Assembly (NCBI GenBank): GCA_965223675.1
Contig: OZ245013.1
Location: 248,001 to 312,000 of the forward strand
DNA from: JAGQKC01 sp965223675
GTDB taxonomy: Bacteria > Nitrospirota > Nitrospiria > Nitrospirales > UBA8639
Direction: 5' to 3'
DNA: 64,000 bases
Every line of letters starts with the position of its first letter. Within the stretch, counting starts at the first letter, position 1. The notes under the pieces are model-generated. The model was not told where the DNA came from and searched no databases. It saw only the letters and a program-made list of their open reading frames with translations. Positions 25,123 through 34,521 of the stretch are shown here, one piece after another. Position numbers and translations under genes: made by a program.

Positions 25123-27027
25123 CTACGTGTGTGAATTCCTAAAGGCCAACCGTAGCGATAGGGGAAAAAGTCCGAGTCCAACGATCAACAAACTGCAAAT
25201 CCAACCTAGACGCCAAGGAAACCAATCTGGCGTAGGGCTGCCTGCGAGTAGCGTTCCTAATCCTGTTAGCACAAAAAATATTGATGTTGCAGTCAGCAAA
25301 GTCGCTAACAACGCTGTCAAGAATCTTCTGACATCATTGCCTGATTCTCCACATTTTTGAGCGATAGGCCTCCAGAATCCAGGAGGCTTCGCTCTTCGAT
25401 AAAATTTTTGTAAATGATCTTCCTTTTCGGATGCGGTAAAGAGCGAAACGAATATACTGACCACAGTGGCTCCAAACGCCATGATCAGCAGACGAGTGGC
25501 TTCATTGGTTTGGCTCGTTTGCCAAAGTAAGAACGGTGCAAGTAGCATTGACATAGCAATGCTCGCCAGCTCTCCCCAAGCGTTCACACGCCACCAGATC
25601 CACCGTAGGATCAAAGTTACGCCAATTCCTGAACCTAACAAGAGGCTCACTTGCCAGGCCGTCTGGATCGACGAGAGGACGGGAACGATCAGAAGGGCAA
25701 TCAGAAGAATCAGAACATTAGCTGCTCGTGCGATCCACACAAGAGATCGCGCGGACGGAACACGTTTGAGCCAGATTTGACAAATGAATCGCTTGTAAAT
25801 GTCATTCGTCCAATAGGACGATCCCCAGTTCAGGTGTGTGTCGATGGTTGAAGCCAAGGCGGCAAGCATGCCGACCAGCATCAATCCACGAAGTCCACTT
25901 GGTAACAATTCGGCGATGCCCCGTACAAACGTGAATTCCCTGTCGGCAACGAAGTTTGCTCCGGTCAACTCTGTGTCTGGTGGAAAGACCAGCAAAAGTC
26001 CTAGTCCCAAAGGAAGCCAAATGAGGCTTCGTAATAATACCTGGGCCACGGTAAAGACCACCGCTGCTTGTTTGGCATCTCGGTCACTTCGACAAGCCAT
26101 AGAACGCTGAGCAAGATAGCCGGTTCCATCAGCATTCATTTGAAAGAGCCATTGAAAACCGTAGGCTAGAAGGATGGCGAATGAGGCATATTTCGCCTCT
26201 GAAGGGGTAAACGCGACGAGTTGGTCGAATGTCAGATTGGCTGGTCCGATCGGTGTATACATGGCGGTGAGTTGTTCCTGGAAGCCATAGAATCCTCCAA
26301 CATGTTGAATGACGAACCAGGCAAATAACCCACTTGCGATGATCGCGATAGCAAATTGTGCGATGTCTGTGGCAACAACACTTCGTAAGCCACCTGTAGT
26401 TGAGTAAAATAATGTGACCAGGACAATGGTGCCAATTGAAAGAAGATTATTTGTTGAGAGAATCCACAGGCTGTTTGGTGATGTTTGACTCAGCGTGAAG
26501 GGAATGCCTATTCCCTGAACGATATAGACGAGTTGATCGTAAAGAAACGAGGGGAGCCATTCATTCCATAAGAGAAATGGTTCTGCAAGTCGTGTTGCGG
26601 CCAGAAGCACCATAGCCAGGACGGTACAATTAATGATGGTGCCAAAGTAGATGGCTTTGATGCCTCGCAGGAGGGTCGCAGCTTGGCCTCCATATCGAAC
26701 TTCTGTTAATTCTGCATCGGTGATTACTCCTACTCGACGCCAACTTGGTGCAAGAAGAAAGCCCATTAACAGAAACGCTAGTGCATAGATCCATAGTCTC
26801 CAAAGTGCAAAAATTCCAGAGGTGGCAATGAGCCCTGTGACGAGAAGGGGAGTGTCGGCCGCGAATTGTGTGGCAGCCATGCTAATGCCGGCCTGCCATC
26901 CCTTTAAGGTCCGTCCGGCTAGAAAGTACTCTTCAAGGTTTTGTGAAGCGATGGTTCGAGAGCGAAAACCGCTTGCAAGAGCATAGGCGATAAATAAGAA
27001 TAGAATGAGAAAGTCGAGAAAGGTCAT
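25123..27027 (-). CDS. Sodium:solute symporter family protein
   Basis: 634 residues with about 14 hydrophobic helices, the size and topology of the SSS family (LeuT-like fold). The first helix FLDFLILFLFIAYALASG is followed by the family segment LEEYFLAGRTLKGWQAGISMAATQFAADTPL. Another signature, LMLVGMLAALASTIDTHLNWGSSYWTNDIY, resembles the SSS motif around helices 8-9. It couples Na+ influx to uptake of an unidentified solute. A C-terminal extension after about residue 550 carries two more helices. It converges on the upstream CBS gene. Confidence 0.9.
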   Translation of the reverse strand: MTFLDFLILFLFIAYALASGFRSRTIASQNLEEYFLAGRTLKGWQAGISMAATQFAADTPLLVTGLIATSGIFALWRLWIYALAFLLMGFLLAPSWRRVGVITDAELTEVRYGGQAATLLRGIKAIYFGTIINCTVLAMVLLAATRLAEPFLLWNEWLPSFLYDQLVYIVQGIGIPFTLSQTSPNSLWILSTNNLLSIGTIVLVTLFYSTTGGLRSVVATDIAQFAIAIIASGLFAWFVIQHVGGFYGFQEQLTAMYTPIGPANLTFDQLVAFTPSEAKYASFAILLAYGFQWLFQMNADGTGYLAQRSMACRSDRDAKQAAVVFTVAQVLLRSLIWLPLGLGLLLVFPPDTELTGANFVADREFTFVRGIAELLPSGLRGLMLVGMLAALASTIDTHLNWGSSYWTNDIYKRFICQIWLKRVPSARSLVWIARAANVLILLIALLIVPVLSSIQTAWQVSLLLGSGIGVTLILRWIWWRVNAWGELASIAMSMLLAPFLLWQTSQTNEATRLLIMAFGATVVSIFVSLFTASEKEDHLQKFYRRAKPPGFWRPIAQKCGESGNDVRRFLTALLATLLTATSIFFVLTGLGTLLAGSPTPDWFPWRLGWICSLLIVGLGLFPLSLRLAFRNSHT

Positions 27028-27203
27028 GAATTACCGGTAAATATGTTACTCATTAAAACCTATTTGGGAAACATCATTGAGTTTCTCACTTTATGTGCAG
27101 CAAAATTTGCGGTTTGATGGGATGGTATGGGAAAACAGCGTGTTGAGCAAATTATCATATACTGGTGCGTTTATTAGTCATTGAGGATAAATAGAAGTCG
27201 TCC

Positions 27204-28277
27204 GTGGACACAATAATCCAAATATTAGTGGTCTCAAGCTTTTTAATTCATGGGCTCTTGAAAAATCTTGTGATAGGCGGAATTCCCATATTGATGATGA
27301 CGTACTACCGAGGTCGCTACGGAGATAAAAATGACTATTATCTTTCACTCGCCAAAGGTATGAGTCAACTAGTCCCGATGGTTGTCAGTCTTTCCATGCT
27401 GTTTGGTTTTATTACGTGGGGCATGGTCCTCTGGCAATATGATTGGACCGTCGTACAGGTGTTTGGGTCACAAATATTAGGATGGGTCGTTTTAATCGTG
27501 TTACTTGTCAGTGGATTCTGGGGTGTTTTGCAACTCAAACGCAACTATCAAAGAAGTTCTGAAATCCAATGGGCTCTTGGAATTTTTGTGATGGCCTGTA
27601 TGCTTGCCATCACAGGGATTTTTGTTTCGTCGCATATTGGTATGTTGAATCTCTCCTCAGGTTTAGAATTAGCAACGACAAATGACAGTACTGTCCCAGA
27701 CGTTTCTACCTTATGGCCAAGATTTTTTCATTCGGTCTTTAGCGGTTTTGCCATTACGGGATTAGTCTTGACCATCTATGGAAGTCTTCGGCCGCAATGC
27801 CGAGAAGATCATGAAGTCGATCCTGCGCCCTATGATATCAGGTTAGTCCGATATGGCGTGGGCTGGGTTCTTGGAGGCACTGTCCCTCAAATTGTTGTCG
27901 GACCTTGGTTCCTCTTGGCTTTACCGTCAGACGTGAGGTTTCATTTGATCGATGGAACGACCGTCGTCTCTTTGATTTTTTTTATCAGTCTGACACTGAC
28001 CTTGCTGACGTTGGTCTTGCTCAATTCATCACTCATCATCCCTCACAAGCGCGGGTTAGTATGGGGAGGTGTGGGAAGTCTGACCTTAACGATCGTCTTT
28101 ATGGTTCTGATACGAGAAGAAGTGAGAAAATTGTGGATGAGTTCTTATGGAATGGCAGTTGGTCCTGGAGAGCTCTCCTGGATAGTGGTGATTACTCTGG
28201 TAATCATGACTTTCATGGGGTTGTATCTCGGTGGTCGTTATGTCACATTGTCCCACAAGCAGACAACGACAAGTTAA
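27204..28277 (+). CDS. Multi-pass membrane protein, possibly heme- or quinone-linked
   Basis: 357 residues from a GTG start; the ribosome site is weak. About nine hydrophobic helices are seen. Histidines lie inside or at the edges of helices: H18 (SFLIHGLLKN), one in VSSHIGMLN, one in PRFFHSVFSGFAITGL, and one in IIPHKRG. This pattern resembles membrane-bound cytochrome subunits such as the bd-like proteins, but I do not recognise a specific family. No cytochrome partner gene is adjacent; metF follows 65 bp later on the same strand. Function is not assigned. Confidence 0.6.
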   Translation: MDTIIQILVVSSFLIHGLLKNLVIGGIPILMMTYYRGRYGDKNDYYLSLAKGMSQLVPMVVSLSMLFGFITWGMVLWQYDWTVVQVFGSQILGWVVLIVLLVSGFWGVLQLKRNYQRSSEIQWALGIFVMACMLAITGIFVSSHIGMLNLSSGLELATTNDSTVPDVSTLWPRFFHSVFSGFAITGLVLTIYGSLRPQCREDHEVDPAPYDIRLVRYGVGWVLGGTVPQIVVGPWFLLALPSDVRFHLIDGTTVVSLIFFISLTLTLLTLVLLNSSLIIPHKRGLVWGGVGSLTLTIVFMVLIREEVRKLWMSSYGMAVGPGELSWIVVITLVIMTFMGLYLGGRYVTLSHKQTTTS

Positions 28278-28342
28278 TGTACTCTGCATCTTACCGACTC
28301 TATACAGCCATGGTATTCAGGTATTTACCATAGGGAATAGGA

Positions 28343-29245
28343 ATGCATATTTCAGACGTATTTTCAAAGCACAATCCCGCTATTAGTTTTGAGTTTTTTC
28401 CCCCAAAGTCAGAGGCGGCCTCAGAGGAGTTGTTCCAAACCATTTCAATGCTGATGCCGTTGCAACCAGCGTATGTCAGTGTGACCTATGGAGCAGGAGG
28501 CACGACTCGTGGTCGTACGCATGATTTGGTGGTGAAACTTCGAAAAGAAACTGACCTGACCATTGTTTCTCATTTAACCTGTGTGGGATCAGGACGAGAG
28601 GAGATCAACCAAATTTTGTCCAAGTATGACGCGAATGGCATTGACAACATCATGGCGCTTCGGGGTGATCCTCCTAAAGGCCAAGCACAGGCCGAACCGC
28701 CTACAGATGGGTTTGCTTTTGCCTCAGATTTAGTGACATTCATCAAAACTCACTATCCGCAAATGGGTGTTGGGGTAGCCGGTTTTCCAGAAGGCCATCC
28801 AGGGACTCCGAACCGTTTGATGGAAATTGATCATTTAAAGAAAAAAATTGATGCTGGAGCCGACTATATTTGCACCCAGCTGTTTTTTGATAATCGAGAC
28901 TTTTACGATTACTGCGAGCGCTGTGAAATGGCAGGGATAAAAGTGCCAATCATCGCGGGAATTATGCCGATTACTTCTCGAAAAGGCATGAGTCGCATGG
29001 CAGAACTCGCGCTAGGAGCTCGATTCCCAGCTCAACTGCTTCGGGCTATGGAGCGCGCAGAAACCGATGATCAAGCCACGCATGTGGGGATAGAATGGGC
29101 GAAAGAACAGGTCCATGATTTAATCGAGAATAAAGTGCGCGGGATTCACTTTTATACATTAAACAAATCCAAAGCCACGCTACAGATCTATCAATCATTA
29201 GGCATCCGCAGCTCCGACTGCTTCCAACAGCACTTTCGTTACTAG
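28343..29245 (+). CDS. metF: 5,10-methylenetetrahydrofolate reductase
   Basis: 300 residues, standard for bacterial MetF. This flavoprotein makes 5-methyltetrahydrofolate for methionine synthesis. Signatures: SFEFFPPKSEAASEEL near the N-terminus with catalytic Glu, VSVTYGAGGTTRGRT, IDNIMALRGDPP, and ADYICTQLFFDN. The plus-strand GGGAATAGGA upstream offers a ribosome site. The 98-bp tandem repeats begin four bases after its stop codon. Confidence 0.96.
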   Translation: MHISDVFSKHNPAISFEFFPPKSEAASEELFQTISMLMPLQPAYVSVTYGAGGTTRGRTHDLVVKLRKETDLTIVSHLTCVGSGREEINQILSKYDANGIDNIMALRGDPPKGQAQAEPPTDGFAFASDLVTFIKTHYPQMGVGVAGFPEGHPGTPNRLMEIDHLKKKIDAGADYICTQLFFDNRDFYDYCERCEMAGIKVPIIAGIMPITSRKGMSRMAELALGARFPAQLLRAMERAETDDQATHVGIEWAKEQVHDLIENKVRGIHFYTLNKSKATLQIYQSLGIRSSDCFQQHFRY

Positions 29246-29248
29246 CTA

Positions 29249-29758
29249 GAACACCTGTAATAAAGACCTACGATTAGGCGACCGTTCTTTCCAACAAAGG
29301 CTGTCGTCTCATGTGCTGAAGTACTTGGCTGTACCGTGTTCTAGGCGAACACCTGTAATAAAGACCTACGATTAGGCGACCGTTCTTTCCAACAAAGGCT
29401 GTCGTCTCATGTGCTGAAGTACTTGGCTGTACCGTGTTCTAGGCGAACACCTGTAATAAAGACCTACGATTAGGCGACCGTTCTTTCCAACAAAGGCTGT
29501 CGTCTCATGTGCTGAAGTACTTGGCTGTACCGTGTTCTAGGCGAACACCTGTAATGAAAGACCTACGATTAGGCGACCGTTCTTTCCAACAAAAGCTGTC
29601 GTCTCATGTGCTGAAGTACTTGGCTGTACCGTGTTCTAGGCGAACACCTGTAATAAAGACCTACGATTAGGCGAAAGTTCTTTCCAACAAAGGCTGTCGT
29701 CTCATGTGCTGAAGTACTTGGCTGTACCGTGTTCTAGGTGAACACCTGTAATAGAGAC
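29249..29758. repeat. Tandem array of a 98-bp unit, about 5.2 copies
   Basis: Units starting GAACACCTGTAAT begin at 29249, 29347, 29445, 29543, 29642 and 29740; the last is cut after about 19 bases. Units 1-3 are identical. Unit 4 is 99 bp with one inserted G plus one substitution. Unit 5 has CC to AA in GGCGACCG. Each unit has complementary ends (GAACAC...GTGTTC), and an internal GGCGAC...GTCGTC pairing encloses a loop. Unit junctions form a palindrome, GTGTTC-TAGGC-GAACAC. No ORF runs through the array. A diverged single copy occurs at 57743-57842. Confidence 0.95.
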
Positions 29759-29926
29759 AGAGTGATATAGGGTTGGGCATTAAGGTTGGAAATGCAAGTT
29801 GACAAATCCGTCTTCCATTTTTCATCATCTCCTCTTTTCACCCACTATATCAATCAGTTTAAAGAACATCTGAATTCCATTCTCCTAATCCCCTATGCTA
29901 GTTTAGTTGTTCTTTTTCACAATCCC

Positions 29927-30676
29927 ATGATCCCCCGCATGCGCCTTCTCTCTATCTTTCAATCCGCCTCATTCCTTAGACTGACCTTGGCCCTTGTGAT
30001 TTCTCTGCAGAATCCTGTCTTAGCCCATGATTATTGGTTTGAACGAGAGGAACAGGAGTATGTGTTGTATCGCGGGCATCACTTTGGCGACCATGAAGGG
30101 GAATCCATCGTTCCCTACGACCCGGCGATCATCCAGCACGTGACTTGTGTGTCCCCTGACGGTGTCCCTCAATCCGTCCGCCCTCCAAGCCGATACCCCC
30201 TTCGAATTTCAGGCCCCTGTACCCGACTCACGGTGGAGGTGGATTCGGGCTATTGGTCCGTGACTGGTATCGAGACGTTCAATCACCCTAAGGAAGAGGT
30301 TCCGGACGCGCTCAGTACATGGCGTGCGATCGAGAGTACCACATTGCTCAATTCCTGGAATAAGCTTGAACACCTACCATCCTTACCGCAGGGATTGGAG
30401 ATCTTTCTCGAAAATGATCCTTTCCTCACAGAGGAGGGCGAGAAGCTTCGCCTGGTGGTCTTGCAGGCGGGAAAACCCTGCCAGGGGGTCACGGTGGCCT
30501 ATGATGGCAATCCTCGAGGAGTGACCGGGCCGGACGGCCGTATCAATATTCGCGTCCGCCATGGCGGGCTTCAAGTCATCACCGCCAGTCTCAAAGAACC
30601 CGCCCCCGATCCTCGAAAGGCGGACACCCTCCTCCGCAGCAGTACCTTGTTGTTTGAGTTGTCTGACGCCCTTTAA
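29927..30676 (+). CDS. DUF4198/NikK-like periplasmic protein
   Basis: 249 residues from the ATG at 29927. The frame stays open upstream to an ATG at 29792, but only the later start puts a signal peptide first (RLTLALVISLQNPVLA, cleavage before HDYWFE). The mature protein starts with HDYWFERE, typical of DUF4198 proteins where the N-terminal His can bind nickel or cobalt. A carboxypeptidase-like beta domain is suggested near residues 170-225 (GKPCQGVTVAYDGNPRGVTGPDGRINIRV). The next gene, an outer-membrane barrel, starts three bases after its stop. The pair suggests metal handling across the envelope. Confidence 0.72.
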   Translation: MIPRMRLLSIFQSASFLRLTLALVISLQNPVLAHDYWFEREEQEYVLYRGHHFGDHEGESIVPYDPAIIQHVTCVSPDGVPQSVRPPSRYPLRISGPCTRLTVEVDSGYWSVTGIETFNHPKEEVPDALSTWRAIESTTLLNSWNKLEHLPSLPQGLEIFLENDPFLTEEGEKLRLVVLQAGKPCQGVTVAYDGNPRGVTGPDGRINIRVRHGGLQVITASLKEPAPDPRKADTLLRSSTLLFELSDAL

Positions 30677-30679
30677 CCC

Positions 30680-31702
30680 ATGGCAGCTCATCCGTCATTC
30701 TTGAACATTCAATGGCTGACTCTTGTCAGTATCCTGATGTTCCTGGGAACAGAGGCTCTACCCGCATACGCTCACCATGGGGTAGCAGGCATTGGAGCCG
30801 CCGCCCTGCAAGGCCCGGGTGCCCCGATCGAGGCGGCCACCTCCGCCACCTTACCGGACAGCAAAGTCCTCCTGTACTTCAAACTCGACCACGCGGATTA
30901 TGAGACCTTCGACTCCGATCCCTCGAACCACGAGAGTGATTACTCCAACTTCTGGATTGGAGGCCTTGGGTATGGGGTTACCCCATGGTTCTCGGCCTAT
31001 TTATTTGTTCCTTACAATCAAAAGGAAGACGAACCAGGCGGGTTTGATACCAGTGGTTTTGCGGATATTTCGCTCTTTGGGCAAATCGGTTTCCAATGGG
31101 ATGAAGGTTTGCGTCTGATTCCGGCGAATGAAAGTCTGGACGACTTCGAGGACTGGCACTTTACCCTGATTGGGGGATTTACCATTCCCACCGGAGATGA
31201 CAATGTGCGAGACAATGACCGCAATATTGATCCAGGCAAATCGACTGGCTTTGGATCTCCCTCTTATTATACGGGGCTGACCGCAACTAGGGTTATCGCC
31301 GACCGATGGACCGTGAATCTGGAATTATCCCGGACGGCTTTTACCGAAAACCGGTATGCCGATGGAAATCGAACGCGCTTCGGGACCGAATATCGGGTGA
31401 ATCCAGCCTTGGTCTACCGGGCGTACACTAGTCCGCAGCACAAAGTCCGACTAGACATTTCTGGAGAGCCCCAATACCTCCATCTCGGCAGAGATCGCAC
31501 CAATGGTGATGATGAACGAGCCACCGGTGGAGACATTCTATACCTGCTGGGAGGGCTGCGAGGGTATTGGAGGAATGTCAGTGCAGCCATTGGCGCAAAG
31601 GTTCCGATCTGGAAAGATCTCAATGAAGAGGATGATCAACAGGGTGGAGAGGGGACTGAAAATTTCCGGTTCATTTTTACTTTCTCCGTTTTGTTCCCTT
31701 AA
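30680..31702 (+). CDS. Outer-membrane beta-barrel protein paired with the DUF4198 protein
   Basis: 340 residues. A signal peptide (LTLVSILMFLGTEALPAYA) precedes mature HHGVAGIG. The rest has alternating amphipathic strands with aromatic girdles (FWIGGLGYGVTPWFSAYLFVPYNQ, FTLIGGFTIPTGDD) and ends in FRFIFTFSVLFP. A terminal aromatic or hydrophobic residue is typical of Omp85-assembled barrels. It resembles MetA-pathway and transporter-like barrels (PF13557 type). Tight spacing to the DUF4198 gene indicates an operon. The substrate is unknown; metal ions are inferred from the neighbour. Confidence 0.75.
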   Translation: MAAHPSFLNIQWLTLVSILMFLGTEALPAYAHHGVAGIGAAALQGPGAPIEAATSATLPDSKVLLYFKLDHADYETFDSDPSNHESDYSNFWIGGLGYGVTPWFSAYLFVPYNQKEDEPGGFDTSGFADISLFGQIGFQWDEGLRLIPANESLDDFEDWHFTLIGGFTIPTGDDNVRDNDRNIDPGKSTGFGSPSYYTGLTATRVIADRWTVNLELSRTAFTENRYADGNRTRFGTEYRVNPALVYRAYTSPQHKVRLDISGEPQYLHLGRDRTNGDDERATGGDILYLLGGLRGYWRNVSAAIGAKVPIWKDLNEEDDQQGGEGTENFRFIFTFSVLFP

Positions 31703-31843
31703 AGGTATGGGCGTTGACAAACCCCAGCAAAATGCGAGGTCAAATATCCTGTATTTATGCGGGTGCAGGTTAGTGGATTTGGTTGTTTGCAAAACAGGTG
31801 GTTGGGAAACGATGTAAGTCGGTAGAGAGGTCACTAAATTGAG

Positions 31844-32001
31844 TGTCTGCTTTGGGTCCAGGCTGTGTGAAAACTCGGAATTTTCTGGATTCAGGAGGTG
31901 CCTCGCCCCTTGCTCATGCAGAGATCGTGGAATAGAAGCGATCCTCGAAGACTAAATTTTTAGATCAAAAGTTTATACGGAGTTTACACACATCTGGGTC
32001 G
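31844..32001. mobile_element. Decayed miniature inverted-repeat element with IS1182-type ends (copy 1)
   Basis: The left end holds GGCTGTGTGAAAACT at 31861-31875. The right end is a diverged inverse, AGTTTACACACATCTGGG, at 31981-31998. The 32 bases 31844-31875 match exactly the complement of 44666-44697, at the end of the decayed IS1182 transposase. Between the ends, TTTTTAGATCA is shared with copy 2 at 54271-54454. No coding capacity. The surrounding gap 31703-32171 holds nothing else I can support. Confidence 0.6.
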
Positions 32002-32171
32002 AGAGCCGTCATTGTGATTTAAGAAATAACGAATACTGTCACAAGTGGACAAGCAGAACAGAAAATGTTCCCGAATTACGGGGCAAGGCTCATTTCCTAC
32101 CAGGGCCTTAGAATCTGGTGCGATCTTATGCCTCAACCATTTTCACTCTGTCCATAATTTTTACCACACAA

Positions 32172-33002
32172 TTATGGCTTAGATGTCTTCTTGCTTCTTT
32201 CATACTCCCATCCAACTTCTGCACCAAGGATGAACACGATGGATGCGTAGTACACCCATAGGAAAAAGAAGATGAACCCACTGAGTACGCCATAAAATGC
32301 CGTCAAGATCTGTGCGAGTTGGATGTACCACGAAAAGACCCATTTCGAAACTTCAAAGAGCCCAGCTGCAGTGAGTGAACCAACAAGGAGTGCCGGTTGG
32401 CTTAATCGCGTTGGAGTAGAAAAGCCATAAAAAAGATAAAACAGCGCGCCGAGACAGACAAATCCAAAGACTTTTCCGATCACAAACCAAAAAGGGTTCA
32501 AGAGTCCTTCCAGTCCAAGCACGCTTTCCCCATAGGACTGGATAAGACCTAGCGCAGAATTGACCAAGACGATCACAATGATGAGTAATGACAACACTAA
32601 CATCAGGAGAAAGTCATTTCCCTTCCCTTTGATAAAGCCACGCCCCTTCCCGACGTGAAAGACTTGATTCAGGACATGACGAGCAGAGGAAAAGACCGCA
32701 CTACTAAAGAGGAAAAATAGCAAGAATCCAGTAAATCCTAAGATCCCACGATTGTCGATCAAAGACGACAACAGTTCGAGAAAAGGTTTCTGGAATTCTG
32801 GAAGTAGACGGACAATGATGTCCTGTACCCAAATCAATGCGCGATCTGAACCAATAAGCGTGAACCCTAATCCGGAAACAAAGAGTACGGGTAAAGGTAA
32901 GCAGTACAGGACAAGATCAAAGGACAGGCCTGAGGCCAGAAACGGGGCATTGTCTGAAAAGAACTTTGATCCGACTCTTCTAAAACTCTGCCAAAATTTC
33001 AT
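32172..33002 (-). CDS. YihY/BrkB-family inner-membrane protein
   Basis: 276 residues with six hydrophobic segments. The N-terminal FWQSFRRVGSKFFSDNAPFLASGLSFDLVL matches the BrkB opening (amphipathic helix, then an A..LsfY-like segment). FSSARHVLNQVF and the late FIFFFLWVYYASIVFILGAEVGWEYE are also typical. The family was once annotated as RNase BN, which is incorrect; its actual role is uncertain, with transport suggested. The gene stands alone. Confidence 0.88.
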   Translation of the reverse strand: MKFWQSFRRVGSKFFSDNAPFLASGLSFDLVLYCLPLPVLFVSGLGFTLIGSDRALIWVQDIIVRLLPEFQKPFLELLSSLIDNRGILGFTGFLLFFLFSSAVFSSARHVLNQVFHVGKGRGFIKGKGNDFLLMLVLSLLIIVIVLVNSALGLIQSYGESVLGLEGLLNPFWFVIGKVFGFVCLGALFYLFYGFSTPTRLSQPALLVGSLTAAGLFEVSKWVFSWYIQLAQILTAFYGVLSGFIFFFLWVYYASIVFILGAEVGWEYERSKKTSKP

Positions 33003-33148
33003 GATCGTAATTACGCCGAATGTTTAGGTGAATGGCGTTTTGTAGCTGCGTTGATGGTAACACTCTTGTCACGTGTTGGAAATCATTGTGTTTTTTCTCT
33101 TCTCTTAATGGTTGTGTCAAGATGTGGTGGTGTAAATCGCGGAGTGAG

Positions 33149-34516
33149 TTATTCGCGGTCTGTTGTCTGTTCAATGAGTCCCTGGATAGAGGGAATTTGG
33201 GTGAGGATCGTAGAGCGAGCTTGGGAAATTCCAGGTAGGCCAGCGCCGGCGGCATAGACGAGTCCGCGATTTGCTTTTCCGAGGAGTAAGCGTCCTCGTT
33301 CATTCCCGCGTGTGTCCGTCGCTGTGATGTCAAATGTCGGTTGGTCTAATCCGTATTGACTAAGCTCTGATTCTTGTTTGGTCACACGATGTTCTGCGGG
33401 TAAGTCGGCGAGACGACTGACTAACAGGTTGGCAGCCTTTTGGTTGATGGGGGTCGCAGGATCTTCCTCCCATAACCACACATCATTTTGATGAATGAGA
33501 CCATACTTCTCACTGGGAGTTTTCACCCGTATGATTGTGAGGTCGTCAGGTGCGATACCTAAGAGCCGTTTATCTCGCATACCAAAGAGTTCCTGAGTCA
33601 CTTCTTTCACGATTTGTGGGGTGATGCGATACAGAGGTTTTTCATCAGTGGTTTTGGCATATGTTTGTTCTGCATGTTGAAAGAAGGATACGGGGAATGT
33701 TCGGTTCGCAGTTTTAATCACGGCCGTGGCTTTTGGTTCTCCAAGCGATGCGAGGAGCGTTAGTTTTTCTTGCTCAGTATCCACAAAGGCTTCGGCCTTG
33801 AGGTCTTCGAGAGCCATCAGTAAAACTCCCACCGTGGTTTTGTCAGCCGGTCCTTTGATCGGACGCTCAAATCTCCAGTTGGGACTCATGCCATGAACTC
33901 CTGGGACACGGTGGAGGAGCATCTCCTGCTCTGGGGTGTGAATTTCCAAGTGTTCGACTTTCGCGTGGTTAAAAAAGAGGACATCTTTTAATCTGAACGT
34001 GTAGAGATTCTTTTTTGCGAAGGTCAAGACATTGAGCGTTGTGAGGACGACGCTATTGTCCGAGGCTTTTCGAACATACAACGAAGAAGAAAATGGGCCG
34101 GGATTGCCCAAGTCGAGAGTGATGGTCTGTTGCCCATCCGTGACTGTGACTGTCATATGTGGAGGGGCAAGGCCATATTGTTTGGTATCGGTGGCTTGTT
34201 TTTGAATGACGCGTTCAATTTTTCCAAGCGTTAAGGCACGAAGAATTTTTCTGACTTCTCGGGAATCAGCAGGAGCAGTCAGTGGTGTGGTGATGAGCCA
34301 ACGTCCCCGTTCATCTCGGTTAAAGACGAGATGTTCTTTGCCGGTTTTCATGGTGAGCTGCGTAATGAGACGGTCATCAAAGGGAATAATCTTGCGTTTT
34401 TCTTGCTCGACTTGAACGGTCTGCTCCGATGCCGGTACATCGACAAAATAAACATAGCCGCCGACCCCCAGCAGGATGATGGCGAGTATTAAGGTGAGTC
34501 GATAAGAATGCGACAT
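33149..34516 (-). CDS. DUF4340 protein of the Gld-type ABC operon
   Basis: 455 residues. One N-terminal membrane helix (LTLILAIILLGVGGYVYFVD) anchors a large periplasmic region of repeated beta-rich modules (LGNPGPFSSSLYVRK, YGLIHQNDVWLWEED, LLLGKANRGLVYAAG). This is the DUF4340 pattern that accompanies GldG-type proteins. It is the last gene of a four-gene minus-strand operon, five bases after the GldG-like gene. Confidence 0.85.
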   Translation of the reverse strand: MSHSYRLTLILAIILLGVGGYVYFVDVPASEQTVQVEQEKRKIIPFDDRLITQLTMKTGKEHLVFNRDERGRWLITTPLTAPADSREVRKILRALTLGKIERVIQKQATDTKQYGLAPPHMTVTVTDGQQTITLDLGNPGPFSSSLYVRKASDNSVVLTTLNVLTFAKKNLYTFRLKDVLFFNHAKVEHLEIHTPEQEMLLHRVPGVHGMSPNWRFERPIKGPADKTTVGVLLMALEDLKAEAFVDTEQEKLTLLASLGEPKATAVIKTANRTFPVSFFQHAEQTYAKTTDEKPLYRITPQIVKEVTQELFGMRDKRLLGIAPDDLTIIRVKTPSEKYGLIHQNDVWLWEEDPATPINQKAANLLVSRLADLPAEHRVTKQESELSQYGLDQPTFDITATDTRGNERGRLLLGKANRGLVYAAGAGLPGISQARSTILTQIPSIQGLIEQTTDRE

Positions 34517-34521
34517 AGGCG

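Noticed and set aside
29249..29758. CRISPR array
   Set aside because: The units are contiguous 98-bp tandem copies without unique spacers and no cas genes are present.
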